From: Clostridiales bacterium
GTDB lineage: Bacteria > Bacillota > Clostridia > Christensenellales > JAISNN01
Direction: 5' to 3'
Assembly: GCA_031273965.1 (NCBI GenBank)
Contig: JAISQX010000022.1
Span: forward strand, 1 to 12,011
Length of the DNA: 12,011 nucleotides
In this document: positions 7,402 through 12,011 of the stretch, piece after piece
How positions within the stretch are numbered: the stretch's first letter is position 1
How the letters are laid out: every line of letters starts with the position of its first letter
The notes under the pieces: generated by a model
Seen by the model: only the letters and a program-made list of their open reading frames with translations
The model's database searches: none
Told to the model about the DNA's origin: nothing
Made by a program: the position numbers and the translations under genes

Positions 7402-8388
7402 TTAAAAAATCAAAAGGCACAACGCGCCGAGAAAGGCGGCGTATAGGGCGAAGCCTTTCATATTTTTTTTCCTTATCAGTTTGACGAAAAGACCTACCGC
7501 GATATAGCCCGAAACGGCGGCGGCGATAAACCCCGCGATTATCGGAAAAATTCCGCTCGCGTCAAGCTCAAACGCTCCGGACTCCGCCGCTTCCGCGCAC
7601 GCTCCCGCCATAATTACGGGAATAGACATCAAAAATGAAAAATCCGCCGCTCTTCCTCTCTCCTCGCCGAGTAAAATAAGCGTCCCGATAGTCGCTCCGC
7701 TTCGCGACAAGCCGGGCAATACGGCTATGCCCTGCGCCGCTCCGCATATCAGGGCGTTGACCAAGCTCACGCCGTTTGCGCCGCTTCGCGCCGCTCCGAT
7801 ATTTTTGTCCGGCGCTTTATTTGACCGTCCGCTTTTTTTTGCGCGACGCTCCTCTAACGCTGTCGTTCCTTTGAGCCTCATATTCGCATCCGTACTCTTC
7901 GGCGCTCTCGCCTCCGTTACCGCTCCCGCCTTTTCCATCGGCGTTACCGCTTCCGTCTTCTCCATCGGCGTTACCGCTTCCGCCTTTTCCATCGGCGTTA
8001 CCGCCGCGCGCTCTTTTTTATTGCCGAACGTCTCGGATAAAAATATAATCGCCGCCGTACAAAAAAATCCCGCGGCAAGCATTCCTCCGTTCAAGACTTC
8101 GGGAAAAAATTTTTTGTAGACAAAAGCCACCGCGCCCGTCACGGCAGTCGCCGATACAAGACTCATCGCCTCACGACCGAAAGGACGCCTAAGAAGCCTA
8201 AAAAGAGATTTTCTATAATACCATACCGCCGCAAACAGCGTCCCTACATGAAGTGTCAGATTAAAAAAAATCGACGGCTCGCCTATCCCCAAGCGCTCCA
8301 ACAAAAATAAATGACCGCTGCTCGATATCGGCAAAAACTCCGTCAGTCCCTGCGTCAATCCCAATAATATCGCCTCTAAAATTTCCAT
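7402..8388 (-). CDS. uppP: Undecaprenyl-diphosphatase UppP (BacA) with a repeat-bearing insertion
   Basis: An integral membrane phosphatase that converts undecaprenyl diphosphate to the monophosphate, recycling the lipid carrier of peptidoglycan synthesis; excess activity gives bacitracin resistance. Both signatures are intact: QGLTEFLPISSSGHL at 13-27 (E17, the Ser triplet and H26) and QGIAVLPGLSRSGATIG at 219-235 with the catalytic Arg229. At 328 residues it exceeds the usual 265-285. The extra length is a hydrophilic stretch between the two halves (about residues 122-207) that holds three copies of a 9-residue unit, AVTPMEK(A/T)(E/G), then a Lys/Arg-rich segment. The hydrophobic segments either side look normal, so the enzyme is probably active. 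The ATG at 8388 has a weak GGGA upstream. No strong terminator follows the stop codon; only a 4-bp GC hairpin is seen near 7380. Confidence 0.95.
   Translation of the reverse strand: MEILEAILLGLTQGLTEFLPISSSGHLFLLERLGIGEPSIFFNLTLHVGTLFAAVWYYRKSLFRLLRRPFGREAMSLVSATAVTGAVAFVYKKFFPEVLNGGMLAAGFFCTAAIIFLSETFGNKKERAAVTPMEKAEAVTPMEKTEAVTPMEKAGAVTEARAPKSTDANMRLKGTTALEERRAKKSGRSNKAPDKNIGAARSGANGVSLVNALICGAAQGIAVLPGLSRSGATIGTLILLGEERGRAADFSFLMSIPVIMAGACAEAAESGAFELDASGIFPIIAGFIAAAVSGYIAVGLFVKLIRKKNMKGFALYAAFLGALCLLIF
7924..8004 (-). repeat. Three tandem 27-bp repeats inside uppP
   Basis: Three head-to-tail 27-bp units encode AVTPMEKAE, AVTPMEKTE and AVTPMEKAG, with a partial fourth (AVT). The copies are nearly identical in DNA (core TCCATCGGCGTTACCGC on the plus strand), pointing to recent duplication by slippage. 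The repeat is in frame and does not disrupt the enzyme. Confidence 0.9.
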
Positions 8389-8455
8389 TCTTTTTTCCCT
8401 TTTTTGCGTTTTAGAGATTTTGGAAGAAAACTTTGCTTTTTATTTTTACGTCGGA

Positions 8456-8503
8456 GCTTGCGTACAAAAAAAATTTTTTAAAAAGAATTTTTTTCGCGCA
8501 AGC
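8456..8503. repeat. Inverted repeat with A/T-run loop in the uppP-ychF divergent region
   Basis: GCTTGCG (8456-8462) and CGCAAGC (8497-8503) are perfect inverted arms. The A-run and T-run between them can pair further, so a long cruciform or hairpin is possible on either strand. On the plus strand it is followed by a T-run after GTCGG. It lies in the leader region of uppP and upstream of the ychF promoter. It may stop stray transcription, but its role is unknown. Confidence 0.4.
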
Positions 8504-8533
8504 GTCGGTTTTTAAAAATCGGGTAAAATTCTC

Positions 8534-8562
8534 TTTACTAATAAATAATATTACTTTATAAT
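8534..8562 (+). promoter_or_regulatory. Probable promoter of ychF
   Basis: The plus strand has -35-like TTTACT (8534-8539, four of six consensus bases), 17 nt, then a perfect -10 TATAAT (8557-8562). Transcription would start near 8569, about 50 nt before the ychF ATG. The same stretch is AT-rich on both strands, and the uppP promoter probably lies within it too, but I could not settle on one. Confidence 0.5.
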
Positions 8563-8621
8563 ATATTTTATACTTGAAATTCGTCTGTCACAAAAAGACC
8601 GTAAAAAAAAGAGGATAAAGC

Positions 8622-9707
8622 ATGAAATTAGGAGTGGTGGGCTTGCCGAACGTCGGCAAGAGCACATTATTTAACGCGATAACAAAAGCCGGAGCGGAAT
8701 GCGCCAATTATCCGTTCTGTACGATTGAACCGAATATAGGCGTCGTTCCGGTTCCCGACGAGAGGCTATACAAGCTTGCGGCGTTGTACGACAGTAAGCG
8801 GATTACGCATACGACGATAGAATTTGTCGACATCGCGGGACTTGTAAAGGGCGCGGCAAAGGGCGAGGGCTTGGGCAACAAATTCCTTTCGCACATCAGA
8901 GAGGTTGACGCCGTGGTGCACGTGGTGAGGTGCTTTAGGGACGAAAACATCACGCACGTGGACGGGGAAATAGACCCGATACGCGACATCGAAACTATAA
9001 ATTTTGAACTGATATTCGCCGATATGGATACGGTAAATAAGCGCATGGAACGCGCCAAAACTCTTTCAAAATCCGGCGACAAAAAATATGCCGACGAAGC
9101 GGAAATTCTCGCGAAGGTTTATGAGCATCTGTCTTTAGGAAAGCTCGCGCGCAATTTAAACCTGACTAACGAGGAATTTGAATTTATCGCCCCGTTATAT
9201 CTGCTCACCCAAAAGCCCGTGATTTATGCCGCGAACATTACGGAAAACCAAACGGACGCGGACGACGAGGTAAAAAAAGTAGCGGAATACGCAAAGCGGG
9301 ACGGCTGCGAATGCGTCACGGTCTGCGCTAAGCTCGAAGACGAATTGAACGGTCTGCCCGACGCCGACCGCGAAGTTTTTATGCAAGAGATGAACATAAA
9401 AGAAAGCGGACTTGACAAGCTGGTTACGGCGGCATACCGTATTTTGGGGCTTATAAGCTACCTTACGGCGGGCGAAAAAGAAACGCGCGCATGGACTATC
9501 ACAAACGGCACAAAAGCTCCTCAAGCCGCCGGTAAAATCCATACGGACTTTGAAAAAGGCTTTATACGCGCCGAAATAGTCGATTGGCAAACCTTGCTTG
9601 AATGCGGGTCTTTCGCGTCCGCAAAGGAAAAAGGCAAGGTGCGAAGCGAAGGAAAGGATTATGTCATACGCGACGGCGACGTCGTCCTGTTTAGGTTTAA
9701 CGTCTGA
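8622..9707 (+). CDS. ychF: Obg-like ribosome-associated ATPase YchF
   Basis: Member of the YchF/OLA1 branch of the Obg GTPase family, which prefers ATP and binds ribosomes; it is linked to translation and stress control. The 361 residues match the usual 360-365. Visible motifs: P-loop GLPNVGKST at 7-15, switch II DIAGLVKGA at 70-78, and at 205-208 the NxxE motif (NITE) that replaces NKxD and explains ATP preference. A coiled-coil arm lies around 130-180. The C-terminal TGS domain (about 278-361) begins ISYLTAGEKETRAWTI and ends DGDVVLFRFNV, as in the family. GAGG at 8611-8614, 7 nt upstream, supports the ATG. It is the only plus-strand gene I accept here. It is divergent from uppP and convergent with the next small gene, and no functional link to either is implied. 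Confidence 0.98.
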   Translation: MKLGVVGLPNVGKSTLFNAITKAGAECANYPFCTIEPNIGVVPVPDERLYKLAALYDSKRITHTTIEFVDIAGLVKGAAKGEGLGNKFLSHIREVDAVVHVVRCFRDENITHVDGEIDPIRDIETINFELIFADMDTVNKRMERAKTLSKSGDKKYADEAEILAKVYEHLSLGKLARNLNLTNEEFEFIAPLYLLTQKPVIYAANITENQTDADDEVKKVAEYAKRDGCECVTVCAKLEDELNGLPDADREVFMQEMNIKESGLDKLVTAAYRILGLISYLTAGEKETRAWTITNGTKAPQAAGKIHTDFEKGFIRAEIVDWQTLLECGSFASAKEKGKVRSEGKDYVIRDGDVVLFRFNV

Positions 9708-9756
9708 CGCCGCGCGTTATGTTTTACTTAGCCTCAATCCGCTTTAGCCTTGAAAA

Positions 9757-9777
9757 AAGCCGGGGCTTGCCCGGCTT
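9757..9777. terminator. Bidirectional intrinsic terminator between ychF and the 64-residue gene
   Basis: An 8-bp stem AAGCCGGG / CCCGGCTT has a 5-nt loop. On the minus strand it is followed directly by a T-run (GGCTTTTTTC), an excellent terminator for the small gene ending at 9782. On the plus strand it is followed by CCGTCTATTTTTT, a weaker but usable terminator for ychF, whose stop is about 50 nt upstream. Confidence 0.8.
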
Positions 9778-9781
9778 CCGT

Positions 9782-9976
9782 CTATTTTTTGGAAAGCGCC
9801 CATATCAGCGAACCAATCCAACCGACAAAAGTCCAACCCAGAAAGATATTTAATAGTATAATGCCGACTTTATTACGGTGATCGCGTTTAAGCGCTATAA
9901 TAGTCGGGATAAAGTATATTATTGTCGAGGCGATGATGGTTATTACCCCCCAAACGGTACCGAAAAATTCTCCCAT
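9782..9976 (-). CDS. Small membrane protein, superinfection-immunity-like (Imm_superinfect)
   Basis: A 64-residue protein with two hydrophobic helices (about 8-29 and 37-60) joined by the basic turn LKRDHRNK. The pattern YFIPTIIALKRDHRN ... ILLNIFLGWTFVGWIGSLIWAL closely resembles the superinfection immunity family (Pfam Imm_superinfect), named after phage T4 Imm, which blocks DNA entry of later phages. Chromosomal members are common in bacteria, and their role there is generally not established, so a defence function is only a possibility. AAGGAGG at 9986-9992, 9 nt before the ATG, supports the start. No neighbouring phage genes are seen. The upstream gap carries the DnaA-box cluster. A weak -10 (TATACT, 10063-10068, minus strand) is the best promoter candidate, with no convincing -35. 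Confidence 0.8.
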   Translation of the reverse strand: MGEFFGTVWGVITIIASTIIYFIPTIIALKRDHRNKVGIILLNIFLGWTFVGWIGSLIWALSKK

Positions 9977-10084
9977 ATGATATTTCCTCCTTTATTCGAG
10001 TGCGCCTTGTGAAGTGCACAAGTTTTTTTAATAGCCTCCTTGATATTCACAGACACAGTCATAGTATACGTTTTTTCGATTGGA

Positions 10085-10221
10085 TTATGCACAGGTTTTC
10101 CGCTTTTCTTTCACAATTTCGGCACAAGCCGTACGCGATTATATTTAAAAAACTCTGTCGCTGTGGAGAATTTTATAGGGTTTATCCACATTTTACGCAC
10201 ACTTTGACCGGTTTATCCACA
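10085..10221. other. Cluster of DnaA boxes
   Basis: Two perfect consensus DnaA boxes TTATCCACA lie at 10182-10190 and 10213-10221, same strand, starts 31 bp apart (about three helical turns). Two one-mismatch boxes flank them: TGTGGAGAA at 10162-10170 (opposite strand) and TTATGCACA at 10085-10093. A weaker TTACGCACA lies at 10193-10201. An A/T-rich patch (ATATTTAAAAAA) is at 10141-10152. The cluster lies in the 9977-10360 gap, upstream of the 64-residue gene. It could be a DnaA-titration or regulatory site or part of a replication origin. No dnaA, dnaN or rpmH is visible, and gene orientation does not switch here, so oriC is not established. Apart from this cluster, a terminator and a short inverted repeat at 10006-10022, the gap shows no gene. 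Confidence 0.7.
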
Positions 10222-10242
10222 ATAACCGAAAATAATGCCAAT

Positions 10243-10272
10243 AAAAAAGGACGCTTTTTTGCGTCCTTTTTT
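10243..10272. terminator. Bidirectional intrinsic terminator after the second surface-protein gene
   Basis: A perfect 12-bp stem, AAAAAAGGACGC with GCGTCCTTTTTT, has a 6-nt loop, and the A/T ends give a U-run on either strand. It lies about 90 nt beyond the stop of the minus-strand surface-protein gene (10361), which it most likely serves. It also insulates the DnaA-box gap. Confidence 0.85.
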
Positions 10273-10360
10273 TAGGAGATTATGAAAATGAAATTATTTA
10301 GAACACTCGTCATTTATCGGAACATACCGCCGATATCCAAACGGTATTTCCTAAGCGGAC

Positions 10361-12011
10361 TTAATCCTTTTCTTTAGGCGCTTTGACTTTCTTCTCTTTT
10401 ACGGGTTTAGGTCCCTGCGACGCCGGTTTGTATTGCGGCTTGTCATAGGAGGGAGCTCTTTTTTGCCAAGGCTTTAAGCCGTCTGCAACGGGTCTGGTCT
10501 TTTTGTAATATCTAAGACCGAAATATGCGCCTACGAGAAGCACGGCTACGCCGCCTACCGCCGCCACTATCGTCCATGTATTGGAAGGACCTTCGACGTC
10601 ATAGTTGAGAACGTGCTCGTATACTCCGCTCGGCAAATCAAAGCTATCCGCTCTGAATGTAAAAGTCGCCTTATAGTCCCCGACTTCTTTCATTCCTATC
10701 GGAGTAACTCCGACAAAAACGATACCGTATTTTTCGTCAAGATTATTCTCGGTAATTTGGGGAACAAACGTCGTCTTGCCGTCATAAATGAACCTTGCCG
10801 TATTATTAAACTTAACGTTATCAAATATAAGACGACGCAACATATCCGCGGGCGCCTTGTTTATCTTAACGGTTACTTCGCGTTCCGGAGCGGTAACATA
10901 CTCGTTCGGAACCAATGCGTAATAAAATGTGTATACGCCCACCGCGCGAACTTCATTCCACTTGCTCTCGGGAATATCGACCCCGTTTGCGCCTACGATT
11001 CTGTTGATTCTTACAAAAGCGCTCACGGCTTGTCCGTTTACATCCTTGACGCCGGTATTTCCTATAGTCGGCACGGGTAACTTCGGATCTCCGTCAAACC
11101 AAAGATTTATCGTATCCAAGCTCTCGATTGCTATTCCCTTCTTTACGATATTTAACGTCAATTCCTCCGTACGCGTATCGTTGGAGTAGTGATTGTAAGA
11201 AACAAACGTTACCTTTATATTATAGCTATCGATATTCTTTAACTCGGCGCTACCGGTAACCTCTATGGTATAATATATAAAGTTTGCCTCAAAATCATAA
11301 CTCGTCGCTAATTTTAATATATCGTCTTTATCAAATGCTTCGCCGGTATATTCAATCGATAAGGCGCTGTCGCTAAACAGACTGTCAAACAAATATGCAA
11401 GTCCGCCCTCGCCGACATCCTCTCCGTCAACCGCCTCAATGCTGTAATAAACCACATATTCATAAGTATCGGTGTATACGGGCACCCCGTTGACCGTTTC
11501 TTTTAGATATTTAAAATTCGGAGATTTAAAGAGAAAACTGACGGTATATACGCCGATATTAAATACTCTTGCTCCGCCCAAAACACTAACGCTCCATGTG
11601 AACTCGTGTATTTCATTGTTCGCGGGTATCAAGGTCATTACGGGATCGTTTCCGTCGTAACTAAAGCGCAAATAAACATAACCGCCATACGGTTGCACGC
11701 CGTTAAATTCCAATCCCTGCAGATAAGCGTCATAATCTGTGCTTTTATCCAAGAAATAATTGGCTACCACATCGGTCATTAAAAAATTATCGTTGTCCAC
11801 GCTTAATTTGACTTGATATGTACCTGCCTTTACGGGAGCTTGCGCCAAAAGAGCTCCGTTCTCATAGTAAGATATATCGTATGCGCCCGGATCAAAAATA
11901 ACCTCGGTCGACATATCTCTATCGAGAGCAAAGACTACCTCGGTAGGCTTCGACGTGCCGTCGTAAACTTGCTTTTGTACATCCTTTATAAGTCCTTCGG
12001 TTATGATACGT
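10361..12011 (-). CDS. YDG/MBG-type surface protein with C-terminal membrane anchor, 5' part outside window
   Basis: The frame is open to the right edge, so an ATG at 11914 is internal. The 32 codons upstream of it include VYDGTSKPTEVVF, another YDG-type module start. At least 549 residues are present. Repeated beta modules each carry a Tyr/Phe-Asp-Gly-like or YTG motif followed by Pro and then a GTYQV / GVYTV / GDYKATF turn, for example VYDGTSKP, EYTGEAFDK, FDGDPKLPVP and IYDGKTTFVP. One helix (about residues 479-499 of the visible part, WTIVAAVGGVAVLLVGAYFG) is followed by RYYKKTR and a Lys/Pro-rich cytoplasmic tail of about 45 residues. No LPxTG motif is seen. The layout matches the 1169-residue protein at 3572-7081, though the tails differ in detail. 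Role unknown; adhesion or envelope scaffolding is inferred. The signal peptide would lie outside the window. Confidence 0.85.
   Translation of the reverse strand, partial: RIITEGLIKDVQKQVYDGTSKPTEVVFALDRDMSTEVIFDPGAYDISYYENGALLAQAPVKAGTYQVKLSVDNDNFLMTDVVANYFLDKSTDYDAYLQGLEFNGVQPYGGYVYLRFSYDGNDPVMTLIPANNEIHEFTWSVSVLGGARVFNIGVYTVSFLFKSPNFKYLKETVNGVPVYTDTYEYVVYYSIEAVDGEDVGEGGLAYLFDSLFSDSALSIEYTGEAFDKDDILKLATSYDFEANFIYYTIEVTGSAELKNIDSYNIKVTFVSYNHYSNDTRTEELTLNIVKKGIAIESLDTINLWFDGDPKLPVPTIGNTGVKDVNGQAVSAFVRINRIVGANGVDIPESKWNEVRAVGVYTFYYALVPNEYVTAPEREVTVKINKAPADMLRRLIFDNVKFNNTARFIYDGKTTFVPQITENNLDEKYGIVFVGVTPIGMKEVGDYKATFTFRADSFDLPSGVYEHVLNYDVEGPSNTWTIVAAVGGVAVLLVGAYFGLRYYKKTRPVADGLKPWQKRAPSYDKPQYKPASQGPKPVKEKKVKAPKEKD

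Noticed and set aside
7924..8004. CRISPR-like or mobile repeat
   Set aside because: The three 27-bp units are contiguous without spacers, in frame, and encode a peptide repeat inside uppP.
10006..10022. Plus-strand terminator, CTTGTG-AAGTG-CACAAG followed by seven Ts
   Set aside because: The stem is only 6 bp and no plus-strand gene precedes it. It may instead be a leader hairpin or operator for the small minus-strand gene, but evidence is too thin.
10000..10275. 91-codon plus-strand frame across the DnaA-box gap
   Set aside because: It spans the DnaA boxes and ends in a terminator. No RBS is seen and the product is unlike any known protein.
9977..10360. Complete chromosomal origin (oriC)
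   Set aside because: Only two perfect boxes, no dnaA/dnaN/rpmH nearby, no gene-orientation switch and no clear unwinding element. Kept only as a DnaA-box cluster.
10282..10377. 31-codon plus-strand ORF with AGGAG just upstream
   Set aside because: It follows a terminator directly, overlaps the end of the surface-protein gene, and has no promoter or recognisable product. The SD match is probably chance.

Overview
The window reads as a chromosomal segment of a low-to-mid GC Gram-positive-type bacterium, most likely an uncultured member of the Clostridia (Bacillota). This is inferred from near-consensus sigma-A promoters (TTGACA-17-TATTAT, TTGACA-17-TATAAT), AGGAGG-type ribosome binding sites, intrinsic terminators with U-runs, and large YDG/MBG-type surface proteins. 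No rRNA, tRNA, CRISPR array, transposase or phage structural gene is visible. Gene order is ordinary; most of the unusual content lies in the non-coding gaps.

Layout. 1-1154 (-): ammonium channel Amt, its C-terminus cut by the window edge. 1155-1642: a strong promoter and a leader of about 250 nt with two terminator-like hairpins, then the terminator of the next gene. 1643-3175 (-): a sugar:cation symporter of the GPH (MelB-like) family. 3176-3571: its promoter, two palindromes near the transcription start, and the terminator of the following gene. 3572-7081 (-): an 1169-residue secreted and membrane-anchored protein with YDG/MBG-type repeats. 7082-7401: its consensus promoter and leader. 7402-8388 (-): undecaprenyl-diphosphatase UppP with an inserted linker containing tandem 9-residue repeats. 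8389-8621: AT-rich divergent promoter region. 8622-9707 (+): the translation-associated ATPase YchF. A bidirectional terminator separates it from 9782-9976 (-), a 64-residue superinfection-immunity-like membrane protein. 9977-10360: a cluster of DnaA boxes and another bidirectional terminator. 10361-12011 (-): the C-terminal 549 residues of a second YDG/MBG-type surface protein, its N-terminus outside the window.

How the genes relate. Each gene has its own promoter and/or terminator, so these look like single-gene transcription units rather than one operon. A loose theme is the cell envelope: two repeat-rich surface proteins, lipid-carrier recycling by UppP, and two transporters. The best candidates for something undescribed are the DnaA-box cluster at 10085-10221, the attenuator-like amt leader at 1190-1410, and the repeat-bearing UppP insertion. 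No multi-gene defence or biosynthetic system is evident.
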